Notes: a model not told the origin generated them from the sequence alone. Counted from the stretch's first letter, positions 34,355 to 46,520 are shown. The stretch: DNA of 64,000 bases from Blastobasis lacticolella (GCA_905147135.1 LR990053.1:6708501-6772500), one strand, 5' to 3'. Made by a program: numbers and translations.

Positions 34355-34770
34355 TTATAGATCGCCGCTTACAAATCGCGTAAGCATCGCGTCCGCTTAG
34401 TCACCGCGTGGCGCCCGAACAGGGCCTCAGGTCTGCTAATTTACTAACGGTCGATTGAATAGTAATTGGATCGCAATCGCAGCTCAATGGCTATTCAAAT
34501 TGTAGCAGAATACCTAGATCGTGTCAAACTGTCACTAATCTGTGATTGTGATCCAATTACTATTCAATCGAGCTTTAGTGAATTTACGGACTTGAGGACC
34601 TGGAATCACGCCTAAATCACGGAGCCTGCCATATTGGCGCAGAAGCAGAGCGCTGTGCGATTGTTTACAAATAATCACTAGTATAGAAGCCAAAATTGCA
34701 TAAGCATTTGTGACAAATCGCGCAGAAATCCCGTAATGTGTATCAGCTCTAATGCAAACAAGCCTTTCTG
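34355..34770. mobile_element. GC-richer DNA-transposon-like repeat, copy 2, split by a MITE
   Basis: The left and right parts match the copy at 27461-27740 in order, but are separated by a ~150 bp palindromic insertion (34437-34586). The left part holds TGGCGCCCGAACAGGG, discussed under rejected items. Confidence 0.55.
34437..34586. mobile_element. Palindromic MITE nested in the 34.4-34.8 kb repeat
   Basis: Left arm 34437-34482 (TAATTTACTAACGG then TCGATTGAATAGTAATTGGA and TCGCAATCGCAG) pairs with right arm 34540-34586 (CTGTGATTGTGATCCAATTA then CTATTCAATCGAGC and TTTAGTGAATTTA). Identity over ~46 bp is high. The centre is ~57 bp. Confidence 0.85.
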
Positions 34771-35065
34771 ATATTTAATTATATTTGTATAAAATAACGT
34801 TATACTCATGAATATCCAGACTCGAGGAATAATTTTATATCAACATACCCTAACGGGAAAAAATACAGATATAAAAGATTTTATAGAAGATCTTCCAAGA
34901 ATTACTACTAAAGGAATATCGCCCCAATTACATGCCCCAATTTGTATCAGATATTTCGCAATTTCTTGTTGTTATTATGAAACTGACGCACCATATTTCT
35001 TTATATACGAATCGCGATGTTTCAATAAAATTTTTGTGCTTTCAATATTCTTGTGTCGTAAAACT

Positions 35066-35208
35066 AGGTCATCTTGGCACTACTGTCCCGGTTGTGTTCT
35101 CGCGCACGAGGGCCCGGCGTCTGCTTTGACCATGACCCTGGATTTTGAAGATCAGATAATTACAGTGGAGCGACTGCTATTTGACCTCCGTGACCCTGCT
35201 ACTAGGTA
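35066..35208 (-). mobile_element. SINE family 1, 3' part
   Basis: CATCTTGGCACTACTGTCCC, GTTCTCGCGCACGAGGGCCC, GCTTTGACCATGACCCTGGA, AGATCAGATAATTACAGTGG, AGCGACTGCTATTTGACCTC and CGTGACCCTGCTACTAGG. It ends there; the tRNA head is absent. A 142-codon plus frame running through it is a shadow. Confidence 0.85.
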
Positions 35209-36559
35209 TTATAATTTTTTGTACCTTTGTTGGTAATACAAAAGTATTGACACTTCCTTTACGGTTTCATGAAAATTAAGATATAATCAATTCCATGCAA
35301 TATTTTTTCGGATATTATGTTTTCTTCTGCTTACAAAAACAAATAGAGTCGGCTGAAATAGCGCAACAGATCACGGCGCATCTGCCTTTTGTATCAAACT
35401 CATTTTCCCGGGAAGAATGGAAATGTCATGTCAGTTCATGAATGGATTGAATGACGATTTTCTTCGTCGACTTTTCCTGGTTTACATTTTCTTGTTTGTA
35501 TTGGTCAAGTGTTCGGTTATGTCGAGGTTATTTTTTGCGATTTCTCTATAGGGAAGTCTACAAATGTTTGCTATGATCAGATTGTGTGCATGTTTAATTG
35601 GAGGCCGTTCAGCTATTTATATGTGAATGAAGATGAAGAAAAACACTCTTTTGGATACTGAGAAGTACTTTGACTTTTTATTACATAATATTTTTTTAAT
35701 GTCACTAAACACCAGCGCCATGGCGCAAGCCGTGGCTTATGCCGAGGATGGCCCCGTTTAATTTACATACATTGTTTATCATGTATAATCTGTCCAGACT
35801 GACTTGTCTTATTTGGTTAAGCAAATAATGTATTTAAATGGATAATGTGCAGCAGATAATGTTGCACATTGTGCAACAGCAGCACATAGGTACAATGATG
35901 AAAAACTCTTCGGTCGAAACCAGTTACAATACCGCGAATTCGTACACAGCCGACGGGAGTTTGTAATGTACCAAATACATATCACTCTTAACCAACATAG
36001 CTCATCGGAAATCTTTCGTTTATAGTAACTGTTCCCACAGGATAATTATCATCATCTAGAATCTATTTACGAGCCAGAACGATCATAAATCTACGCAAGG
36101 AATAAAGATGGAAACTTTCAAAGAGTTTTCAAGTAATTCTCTGGTAGCAAAGTTTCACGAGGCGCGGGCAACGAGAGCCCGTCGCATGGGGAAGCCAAAC
36201 ATCCTGTGTTAAAGTGAAATGTAATAGGGCACCGTTTGTTTTGGCGACTTTAGAACACTTGGAGTTTACTAAACATTGACTTTGGTAAAAATACGAGCAA
36301 GATTTCGTGTTCAAACAATATGCTGGTGAGAAATTTTGCTATGACGTTTATTCTGAAACCGGTGGGTTGGTATGCGTGGCGCTGATGCCTATTTACATAG
36401 AATATTTTTTAAGAATAAACGGTCCTCCTATCGAATGTAAAGAATTTCTAAATAATTTTGAGTATCCCGAAATTGTTACAATTTCAGCAATATACAAATA
36501 AATAATTTCTGAGTTGTTGATTATTTCTGATCATACCGATGCTGAAAGACCGAGTCATA
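35209..36559. other. Stretch without recognised genes
   Basis: AT-rich sequence. A minus-strand 61-codon frame at 36129-36314 and a plus 64-codon frame at 36307-36501 have no splice or domain support. Confidence 0.35.
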
Positions 36560-36752
36560 TGCCAAAGTAACTTCCCGCCGTCTGTCTCTATGTATTTATA
36601 TACGTTTAGATATTTTAAACTACGCAACGGATTTTAATGCGGTTTTAAACAATAGATAGAGTGATTCAAGAGGAAGGTTTATAGCCCGAACAAAAGGGTA
36701 GGTAGGGGTAAAGTAAGTGTACGCGAACGCAGTCGCACCGGGTAAACTAGTG
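36560..36752 (+). repeat. GAAGTCGCGCCGG-type repeat, plus copy
   Basis: AAAGTAACTTCCCGCCGTCT, TTTTAAACTACGCAACGGAT, GAGTGATTCAAGAGGAAGGT, GTGTACGCGAACGCAGTCGC and ACCGGGTAAACTAGTG. Confidence 0.8.
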
Positions 36753-37899
36753 CCGTATAAATGATAAAAACGGTATATTTTCATCTCAAAACAACAGAAA
36801 AAGTAAATCTCAATATCAATAAGCTTGAAGCATCTTACATAATCCTCCTTGCAACATTGTAAGCGGCTTAGCTTCCAGCTCGGAATTGGGGCAAAAAATA
36901 GAGGCAGATTGATCTTTGAAAGGGAACTGCTCGCACAAAGTTAACCGCACCCCGTAATGAAACAATATTGGATCCGTGTTTGTTAACTACGAACTACCTA
37001 CCTCAGAGTTGTTTGTGATATCTTTTTACATGCCCTTCGTAGAAGATAGAGATGTTGTTCGCTATAACGAACGTCGTGTTTTCATAATTACACGTTTATA
37101 GGAATACGTTCCCTCTTTTTAAGATAAAGATCAGAGGGCAATTTGTTACAAGTTCCCCTTCCATTTATGTATTATTCCATTTACTTGCTCTTTTACTTTG
37201 GTCTGTAATATTATAATTTCGGAATTAATTAGAAGGTCGTGCAAATGTTTAACTTAGCGAAAACCTCAAAGTTACAAAACTAATTACACTAGAATAACAG
37301 CCGAAATATAAATCCAAATAGTTTTCTAACTTAGAAACCTAGAAACCGCCGGGGTTCTTTGCGTAACAGAAATTCCAGGCGCCCGAGTTTGCCCGAGGTT
37401 TCTTTGCCATCCTCCAAGCGTGGTGAACAAAAAGTCAATATACAGTACAATAACGGAACGAGTCCGGTTCGCGTTCGAAGTAAAGGGATAAGCTTCACTA
37501 TTATCCTATTGCAATTAAACCTATCGACGCCGACGGCAGCTCTAATTCCTTTGCCAATAAACAAAGTTCCCTGACGATGGGTGCTTAGCTGTCGGGTTTA
37601 TAAGGCTCGATCACGGTCTGGTTTCAAACTCGGAGGCAGGAAGATTGGTTTGTTAGTATGGATATTATTCATATAGGCTTTTCCATTCACTTTACGACGT
37701 AGTGCTGCTACGTTTTTCAACGTAATGCGAAAAAAGACACATAATGAAAATTCACTGTCTCGGTATTTCAAATTTATTTTACTTTTATGTGTTTTATATG
37801 ATCTTCAATGTCACTTTAGACTTAGATAACGCTATAACTATTTAAAAAGTTCTTATTAACACATTTAACGCCCATTGGCGTAATTATTAACATAATAAT
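36753..37899. other. Stretch without recognised genes
   Basis: At 37330-37575 both strands are open for 71-77 codons and the block is GC-balanced (CTCCAAGCGTGGTGAAC, TCGACGCCGACGGCAGC). Simultaneous openness on both strands argues against coding. It could be part of the non-repetitive region that follows. Confidence 0.3.
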
Positions 37900-38640
37900 A
37901 TATTTTGCCCAACAAAATATTAAATCTCCGCAATGAAATATGTCACAGCCACCCTACCGACTTCGGAGTCAACCGAGAGCTAATTAACTTTCTGTCGTTC
38001 GGTTCTCGGAGGAACTGCAAATTATGAATTATGACGCATCACCAGCCCCATTAAGGAGAGATATTCGACTGGCAAATTAATAGAGCGAGCGCCCTCAAGA
38101 TGTGCCATAAAACTAATTGGCGGGGTATTCGCTTCGATGTTTTGTTAAATTAATTCGGTCGGAAGGCGGATATCGAACGCCCCGGAATTCGGACACATAA
38201 GCCTTAACCTGATGCCACAGTAGCGTCTATTTTATTAGTTTTATCAGCGGTTTTTCTGTAACATTTCCCATAAAATTACGGTTTGGATCACGCGATTTTA
38301 TAGAAAGGTAGATTACTCGACGAAAAGACTAGCGGTTGCAACTCAAAAATACGCTCGCGCAGCGTCAGTGACAGAAATTACGCCGCGTATAGCGTAATTT
38401 TATGAATATTACGCCCACTCGCGTGTGCCTTCAGCCTTACGGGCGGCGAATGGATCAATAAAGGGTTAATTAAATTCGAGGGACCGTCAGAAACAATTGG
38501 GCGATTTGCAGTTGTTTCAAATTTTATTCCCGCCAGCGTGGGATGAGCTTAGTGACGGTTAATTTGGTTCTCTGGCCTTTGTTGCGAAACGTCAAGGCGA
38601 GTATATACTCGGAATTTCGCCCACGTGGACTACACGTTGT
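37900..38640. promoter_or_regulatory. Candidate conserved non-coding / enhancer-like block
   Basis: A ~740 bp non-repetitive stretch with several homeodomain-type cores (GCTAATTAACTT, CAAATTAATAG, ACTAATTGGCGG, TTAAATTAATTCGG, GTTAATTAAATTC) amid GC-balanced sequence and no open frame. It lacks the truncated-repeat look of its neighbours. This is an inference from motif density and composition only; no target gene can be named. Confidence 0.3.
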
Positions 38641-38711
38641 ATCACGCAAGTGGGGATGGGAGGGGGGAGGGATAAATAGTTATGATAAGCGTTATTTCAG
38701 ATTCTAATCTA

Positions 38712-38850
38712 GCTACCTACCAAATTTCTATAATCTATATTGCGGCCAAATTTCATCAAAATCCGTTCAGTTGTTTTTGCGTGAACGAGTAACAAACATC
38801 CAAACATCGTTACAAACCGCATTTATAATATTATAGTAGGATTTGTAGAA
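38712..38850 (-). repeat. Dispersed repeat, minus copy
   Basis: CCAAATTTCATCAAAATCCG, TTCAGTTGTTTTTGCGTGAA, CGAGTAACAAACATCCAAAC and CGCATTTATAATATTATAGT. This is the reverse complement of the common lepidopteran TATAATATTATAAATGCG...ACGGATTTTGATGAAATTTGG repeat. Confidence 0.75.
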
Positions 38851-39504
38851 AACAGTTTTCTTGTTTACGACGAATTTAAGCCAGTTTCTGACTAATGGAA
38901 AAAGTTGGTCACCAAGAAAGTTTAGGTATATAGATTGCATCAGTGGATATATATAGCCCCGCTAGTACCTACCTAACAGAAATAAAACCTAATCGAGCAT
39001 TGAAATTGATACAAATAACGTTAAACGCGTTTAACAAACGTAAATCATAGCCCACTCAGAACGAAGCTAAAAGCGTGCGCTCTTTTCCAGCAGAAAACAT
39101 TTTCCAAGATATCCTGAACAAAGAGTTGGGTCGTCGTATATGTCTCTTGTGTGCTCTTCAGTCTCCCAGCCACGGCATTGCCCGGCACACACTTGACACC
39201 GCCATTGTGCCTCACATCCTGTTACAAGGAACTGTATCCGGAAAGTTAATCTAGGAAATTCAGGCAATTTACGCCGCGTTCGCTAGCGGCAGTCTTTTGT
39301 CATTTATTGTTGGTGATGTTTAAATGGGGAAAACGTTATTGTGAGATTGGTCTATTAAGTTTTAGACGTTGAGATGAGATGGTGAATACGAGAATTTGAA
39401 TTGTGTTTTTATTACAATTAAGGTTTCGGTTGCCCCCTTGTTCCCTCAATGAAAAAGAAAACAAAATCAAATATATGTACGAGTACATAATCACTTCTCC
39501 TGCC

Positions 39505-39628
39505 CTAAGGCGGCTTGCACGAAATTCCTAATCGCATTTAAGCTATCTATAAACACAAATTTTCATACGGAATAACGTTAAACATCACTCTGAAATATTG
39601 TTAAGGATTTGGTGCAAATCGGGCTAAT
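39505..39628. mobile_element. Small palindromic MITE, third copy
   Basis: CTAAGGCGGCTTGCACGAAA at the left and AAGGATTTGGTGCAAATCGG at the right, with interior GGAATAACGTTAAACATCAC. Same ends and interior as 7551-7680 and 9013-9162. Confidence 0.7.
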
Positions 39629-40297
39629 TCCACTAGTTGGGACACAACATGTCTCTCTTCAAAAGATATTGAGATAAAATTTACTTAAATTATTTGTATA
39701 AAATTCGAAATAATTATTGCAATGAAAGTGTTATTGACTTTAAGTAAAGAGAAATTAATAGAACACGCGTTTTTCAGCCAACGTGAGTGAAAAGTAAATA
39801 AAGAATAAGTAAGTAAAAGTATTATGTTTTGTTACTTTTTCAACATTTTCCCAGAAGGGTGTCATTACTCTATGCAGCGAGATGAAATTATGGGTGGCTG
39901 AGTGACATTTTATGTAACATTTTAACACACTCTACGTCCACAAATGCAACTAAAATTTTGTACCTAGATATCTGTCGTCAATGCAACTAAAATTTTGCAC
40001 CTCACCCATCTCAAATCTACCCTGAACAAAAACAGAGCAAATCCAGTATTAATATATGCTTTCCAGAGCTGCGATTGGAGAGGCAATTTACCTATCTGTG
40101 TCAACGGTGACAGATCGATGCATTTATTCATTGCACACTTTATGGTGAAAGAAGGCTATTTGCATCGCTGGCCCGCAGCTTCGGAATATTTAACGGTTTA
40201 ACACGGATGCCTTTTTCGCTTAATCACTTAATTGATTAAATTATATTGTTTCATGATTTTATTATTTGCTGGAATATGGGAATAAAATAAAATAATC
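39629..40297. other. Stretch without recognised genes
   Basis: ATGCAACTAAAATTTTG occurs twice, at about 39944 and 39981, a small local duplication. A 68-codon plus frame at 39995-40201 lacks support. Confidence 0.35.
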
Positions 40298-40535
40298 ATC
40301 ATCTTGGCGTTAATGTGACGGTTGTGCTCTCGTTCACGAAGGCCTGGGGTCCGCCTTGACCATGATCTAGGATTTGTCAGATCAGGTAATTATAGTTGAG
40401 CGACCGTGACCCTGCTGTCAGCGGAACCCGACCAGATTGGATCATTTTTTACACATTCAGTCACCTGAATGTGCAAGTTTCATCACGATGTTTTCCCTCG
40501 CCGTAAGAGCATCGGTTAGTGTTCAACTAATGTAC
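40298..40535 (-). mobile_element. SINE family 1, head-less copy
   Basis: CATCATCTTGGCGTTAATGT, GTGCTCTCGTTCACGAAGGC, CCGCCTTGACCATGATCTAG, GATCAGGTAATTATAGTTGA, CACATTCAGTCACCTGAATG, TTCATCACGATGTTTTCCCT and AGAGCATCGGTTAGTGTTCA, then TGTACACAAC. The tRNA head is missing. Confidence 0.85.
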
Positions 40536-41652
40536 ACAACGAAAGGAGTCACTGCACCGATGCACCTAACGTACCAAAATGGTGTCACACAAAGCTACAC
40601 CGCGATACGCGGGGCACAATCTGTCTCTCTGTCTCGCTGTCACTGCGCAGTTGTTATTCAAACCAAAATTTTGTCACAGCTTATCTAATCGCGTGCCAGC
40701 TGACGAGGCCATTTGAATTTTGACGCTTCCAATCGCCTAGCAGCATATTGCGTGCCAAATAATGGGTCCGAAAATGAAGTGGTAACTGTATGAGAGTCAC
40801 ATAATCTGGACTTATTAGTCCTTAAGCCTAGTCTTTAAGCCTTTTATCGATTAATTATATTATTTACTATTTCATTTTTATATCGAACAAGCTTTTGCTA
40901 AGGTTTAATAACAACACAACAAAAAAAATTTTTATTGAATTCCGTCCAGTTGTTCTAGCGTGTAGTAACAGACAAACAGAAAAACAGACAGACAAAAATT
41001 TTAAATAATATTTTTTTGTGACAATTTCTTCATTGCCCTACATTATTTTTCTGTAACTATATTCAATGTACAGACACATTTTTTTAAATGTTTTATATAT
41101 GTATGTATGTATATAGGTCGCATAGATTTCGGACGGTTCTTGAGAGTAGCTGAGTAGCCAAAGTACTTATACTAATTTCAAGTACTGCGTCAATAACTTC
41201 ATACTTATTTTTTCAGCTCCAAGCAATCATGTAGCAACAACATAATTTAGGTCGAATGTTTCTTTTTCTGGTTCCGTTCTAGTCTAAATTATGATAAAGC
41301 GCGGAAAGGTGTACGAGATCTACTCGTATGCTGGAATTACATTAAATTCTTTATGAACACATCCACGCAGCGACGAAAATGCAATCTGAGGGAAATTGTA
41401 TTATGCAGAGCTACGAAGGTTCGTTTTACGACGCAATCCTTTTAGTTAGTAGGTGGAAAATGCATAAGACGGTGGCTGCAATGAGCTGGTGGAATAAAAA
41501 TATGTTGAATATTATTATGTTGTTGCGAATAGAGTTAGAGAAGTCAGTTTGTTTTTGTCAGAATTGAAATACCTACCACCAAAGGAATATCATACAGGAA
41601 AGCTAGTCATATTACCAACAAATTATTATCTATATCTTCTTCTTATCATTCT
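40536..41652. other. Stretch without genes; repeat scrap near 40.93 kb
   Basis: TTTATTGAATTCCGTCCAGT then TGTTCTAGCGTGTAGTAACA at about 40930-40975 resembles the reverse of the ACGGATTTTGATGAAATTTGG repeat, followed by CAGACAAACAGAAAAACAGA. A TATGTATGTATGTATATA run lies near 41098. No exon is seen. Confidence 0.4.
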
Positions 41653-41860
41653 TACAGAGTATAAAACAAAGTCGCTTCTCGCTGTCTGTGCCTATGTATG
41701 TATCTATGTACGCTTAGATCTTTTAAACTACGCGACGGATTTTAAAGTGGTTTTCAACAATAGATTGAGTGATTCAAGAGGAAGGTTTATAAGAAATTTA
41801 AAAGGGCAGATAGGGGTAAAGTAGGTGTACGCGAACGAAGTCGCGCCGAGTCCGCTTAAC
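41653..41860 (+). repeat. GAAGTCGCGCCGG-type repeat, plus copy
   Basis: ACAGAGTATAAAACAAAGTC, GCTTCTCGCTGTCTGTGCC, TTTTAAACTACGCGACGGAT, GAGTGATTCAAGAGGAAGGT, GGTGTACGCGAACGAAGTCG and CGCCGAGTCCGCTTAA. Confidence 0.8.
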
Positions 41861-44800
41861 ACCACTAATTTTATACTACGAAAAATTTCTTTCCTTGTGG
41901 AAATTATTTAGTGAATCCTGGTAGAATAGAATTATGATCTGAAATATGATAATGCCAGCAATATACAACAAAGAAGACACAGTAAATTGGCAAATAACGA
42001 ACAAGTTAGAGATCAACTACAAAAATGCACAGCCAACAGCGAAACGTGAATATTTCCTTACCCGCAATATTCGAAGCGAGTTGACAAACAGTAAACTCAA
42101 TCCGGAAATTTCGAGCCGTAGGAAGTTTGTATTAACAAAAGCTGTTAAACTAATTGAAAACCGGAAATTAAACAGCTTGCAGCTATTAAGCGCTAGTTGT
42201 TCCGGACTATTGAACAATAAATACCTACATTTAATTGTGAACAATTTGACACAGAGCATTCGTGAATACATTGCGACAGTTGTTTGTTGTATTAAAATCC
42301 GTGCAATCACAATTGGGGAGGCAAAATAAAAATGGCTGAACGGATTTCTATTTGGGTTTTTAAACATTGTTTGGAGATAATGTGGGAATAAGCAGTGATT
42401 TCTGTCAAGCCTGATAAGTCGGTCGAAAAAGGAATACAAAAGCCTTACTTGCATCCCATACATATAAAATGAACCTAATATGTGATATAGGTGCCAACAT
42501 TACATATGGAAGTCATAACAGGTAACTAATTGAATATAGCACAGTTTCAGGTATCTCAAGGTAATAACTACAATATATGCCCGCTCGATAACATCTGCTC
42601 AAAGTGCACAAGCACAAGCGATGTTGCAACCACCGAGATAAGCGTAACAGACGCCCACATATTAATTAAGACGGTATTTCGCTTTATGCATGAATTGGTA
42701 AGTCAAATGGATATCTTGATACTAGCATAGAAGCTAAACACCTACATTGGTAAGTATGAATTGTACAGGCATATTTACTCATCGTCATCGATTAAGGTCT
42801 CGTGTCTGGGTTTTTGAGCTACCCATGGGGCTTCCGCCGATATCAATCGATGAGCCCTAGAGTAGGCGAAATTAACCCATATTAGGCACCATCTGAACCA
42901 TAGTTATACAGTATCAATGTTTGCTTCTGAATATGACTTGGGATATTTAAAGACTTCCAAGGGTAAAGAGTTATGGGATCTGTATTTGTTATTGTGTCGT
43001 GGTGTCTTTTTTTCTTTCTTTAAAGTTTCAGATGGTGGAAAACCTTGTTGATGCTGATATAATTAGACGGCGGTGACGATTTTCCATCACATGGTCCGCT
43101 TGTCTGTTTGCCTTAAACAATACTAATACACAAAAACAATCAGACATACGTCCAAATCCAGAGCAGTAATTGAATGTATCACAGCACAACACAAATGAAA
43201 TGTGTGAATAAACAATGAAAACGTAGATCAATTCTGTAGAGCCGATTGCAGTCATATTTCGCATTCTGACGTTTGCATGCCATGAACGATGATCGAATCC
43301 ACACACTAGAATGGAATTATACGATCACAGTTATCCCAAAATCTTGAATTGATTGCGTATTTACGTCGTTCTCTCGAATAGTGATCTAAGCCGTATATGT
43401 GTAAAGACTAGCAATAATATTGCAATCCACGAACGTTATTAAGATAGTAGTTCATCATCATCATATAGTAGTTACTTTTTTTTATTCATTTGCTACCGTT
43501 TGGTTTGTTATGTTTATTATTGAAAACTGCGAGTTGTTTGCCAATTCTTAACCTTACCAGGGTTAACCTGACCACGCGGGAAAAGCTTCAAATCAAAATT
43601 ACAATAATCGAAAACAAACTAAACTTACGTTCTTTACATATATTATTTATTATTATTATTATTGCATCGAAACTTCGGGAAAAAAATCGAAAATATACGT
43701 CGCATGTGAGTCCCGTTTAATACATTAAAACATTATATTTTTAGCTACCAAGATATACTCTATATATATATATCTCTATTAAGATGATCATTTGCTTATA
43801 TCAGTTTACTGTCAGACTTAGGAATAACAAAAATAACAAACATGTGCCGCCAAAACAAAATTGGTTCACATCTTCCCCGCTTATATTCTTTATAGACCAT
43901 AGCGTCCACGTTCCTGTAAATTGCACGGCCATATCGCATATTGAACAAATCGCAGTCGTTCACTATTCAAGCCGGCACGTATTGAAGGCAATATTGAATG
44001 TGTGTGTGCGCAGGAAATGCAATAAACAAGTTACATGCTACACAGAGAAGCCGATTTTTAAAGCGTATCTGTATACGAATGGCGTTTTCGTGCTTCAAAT
44101 TCTTATTAGAAATACGTGTTTGTAATCAATTGCCTGTCACTCTTGGTTATTATTTATTAAGTACTTCGTAATTTAAAGTGCAACGATCTGCCGATAAGCC
44201 AATGTCATTTCAATGACACTCATAAAAGGGTCGCTAACGTTGATATGGATTAAAATCTAAAACCTTAATAAAATTTTGTTTCGTCGTCCAGATAAGTATG
44301 TCGGCAGTTAATGGAGATGGCACACTGAGTGAGTGTTTGTACCGATACTCGCACGATACAATCGCGCGTTTGCATAGATAGAGTCGCAGGTGGTAAAACA
44401 TGACACGTTTATCGCGCGACTAGATAGAAACATTGGCCTCTAGGTACTTTCTACAGCTCTGTTGCTTCAATGCAGGTGCGATACAGTGGCGAACCTACAT
44501 CAATACAGTCATTGTATACGACTATATCAATATAATCGCGTGTTTACAAAACGTGCCGCAAAAAGACTCAGTATGCCAGCTCCCTAAGAGTGATTACAGA
44601 AAAATTTAAAATTTAAATAATTACAGCAAACAGCAATTTATTATTTCCAAGGGCGTTGGCTGCGTCCGCATTGACCTTGTAATGTAGTCAACCAAACGTT
44701 GTTTGAGAATCGGTTAAGTACCTGTAGAAGTTTTCTTTTTCTAAAAGCCCTCGAAGCCATATTGAAGCAAGGGGACTATTCTAAGAGCCCGTACAGAAGA

Positions 44801-44971
44801 AGACGCTTTCTGCACGTACCAAGGATTCCGCTCGTGTCGCTTGTTGTCTCATATGCATTTGCAATTTTGAGTTCTGTGCGAATGACAGAAAGCTTATTTC
44901 AAAATCTTTACACAATAACCGCAAACGCGCAGCGACCGAACAACGCGCATAATGCAAGGAACTAAGAAAAT
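41861..44971. other. Long stretch without recognised genes
   Basis: Between 41946 and 42463 a plus frame of 127 codons and a minus frame of 148 codons overlap; neither shows a domain or splice signals. A block near 44300-44420 has CGCGCG and GATAC-type motifs. ATCATCATCATATA lies near 43453. Confidence 0.35.
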
Positions 44972-45312
44972 GTCCCCAGTTGGGCGCCAAAATTGACAAA
45001 CGGCGTGCTTCAAACTAATCGAAAAAGTCGGAAAGCCCCCGACCAAGTGAGTATATGTAATATTCAAATATTTCCTAAGCCACTGAAGCGATTTAATGAA
45101 ATTCCATACGTTCGGGAACTACGGTGCCACAGACAGACGTACACAAACACAGAGAAAGAGATACTCACGGCATATTCACACCCTCTTATTTTATGCTACG
45201 TAGTGACAAGCGACCAAACATCCCACCTGATGGTAAACGGTAACTGTCGCCCATAATATATACTATAACATAATTTTTCGTATAAGGTAAAAAAGTCCCT
45301 AGGTGGGCGCCA
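44972..45312 (-). repeat. Two tRNA-Lys-type primer-site-like motifs 323 bp apart
   Basis: On the minus strand TGGCGCCCAACTGGGGAC (44972-44989) and TGGCGCCCACCTAGGGAC (45295-45312) both resemble primer-binding sites complementary to a tRNA-Lys 3' end. Each is preceded (minus strand) by a similar AATTT. They could mark decayed LTR-retrotransposon copies on the minus strand, but no LTR pair, gag or pol sequence is visible. CCACCTGATGGTAAACGGTA between them is a LINE-tail scrap. Confidence 0.3.
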
Positions 45313-46439
45313 AAATTTACAAAAGTATAAAGTACCAATGCACCTGATTGACGCAAATAAAGCGCTGGTGGATTGGACTCGATTGTTATCTCACGCTCCA
45401 AATCACTCGGTTCAGCGGCAAAATTGAACGATGTCATGACAATGGCGTGCTGGGAAGTATTGTGTTTGTTTACAATTTGTGCAGTGCTTTCATGAAGCAT
45501 GCTATGGCTCAATCTATCTGTGGTTTTGTCCCTAAGGCTTCGTCATATCGAAAACAACAACTGTGTAGTTAAAACGCGGGCTCGCACGTAAAGGCTCAAT
45601 AATACTGTTTCGTGCGAGTACTGCTTTCGGTGTGCTGAAGTCTCATGGTTTCAAGGATTTCGCAGAATATTTTCCATAAAAGGTATTTGCCATCATTAGT
45701 GGATGTTTTCCTTTTCAGTTTACATTGAATTAGTCTGTTATGTTTATTTATAATCAGTTTCGGTATGATAAACAATTAGACAGTATACTGTCTATTTAGT
45801 CTATAGACTAAACAAACCTGATTAAATATTTTGTGAATTTTATACTAATAAAGTATAAAACCAATAGAATTGAGTGTTTCAGTTAAAATCATAATAAAAT
45901 AGTTACAAAACCATAGTGAACAAGAGAATTACATACAAAATTGCTTACGGCATAATGCATTCAACACAAAGGTTCTTGTCACCGTTTGCATATCGTTGCG
46001 ACATCTATCGAGGCTTCTGTACAACTCCACGGTATGAAATTTCCTCGTTCATTTCCCTGATTTCGCCAAATTTTGGGGCGCGTGGCTGTACTCCATGCGT
46101 TTTAGTTCACGTAACTATCAATAGGTGGCGCTTTAAGTAGATTTATGTCATTATTTTCTTCATCTCTGTAGTTTTCGTCGATCTATTGTATTAGCCGACT
46201 TACCACAGAAAAAGCCTCTTTCCTATATTCTATAGAGTTTTCCCATTCCTATTTCTTAAATTTCTAGCGTTGTTTTACATGATGGGAACTATAAAAAAAT
46301 GATAATATAGACAGGTTAATTTTTGTAAAGAGATTGGAAACACAATCTTAATTATAAAAACATACTTCCACTGCTTACCTGCTTACTAGCAAATCTTATC
46401 AAATGTAAATATTTTCGAACGTGATTTGATTTTTCATTG
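45313..46439. other. Stretch without recognised genes
   Basis: A frame on each strand around 45.2-45.57 kb (74-108 codons) overlaps the other; neither is convincing. The rest is AT-rich. Confidence 0.35.
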
Positions 46440-46520
46440 ATCAGATGGCAGTCTACTCTATTTAGCTGATATGCCAAATCCTGGGTCACAGTCAAGGCGG
46501 ACCCGGATCTCACGCGCGTG
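46440..46520 (+). mobile_element. SINE family 1 fragment, plus orientation
   Basis: ATCAGATGGCAGTCTACTCT, TGATATGCCAAATCCTGGGT and CAAGGCGGACCC are the 3' half of the SINE; both ends are lost. Confidence 0.65.

Noticed and set aside
34409..34424. TGGCGCCCGAACAGGG, an exact 16-base match to the tRNA-Lys3 primer-binding site used by some retroviruses
   Set aside because: It lies inside a DNA-type repeat whose other copy (27.5 kb) has a diverged, non-matching version at the same place. No LTR, gag or pol is nearby. A chance resemblance is the simplest reading.
34808..35236. 142-codon plus-strand ORF
   Set aside because: Its second half is antisense SINE sequence; no domain or splice signals.
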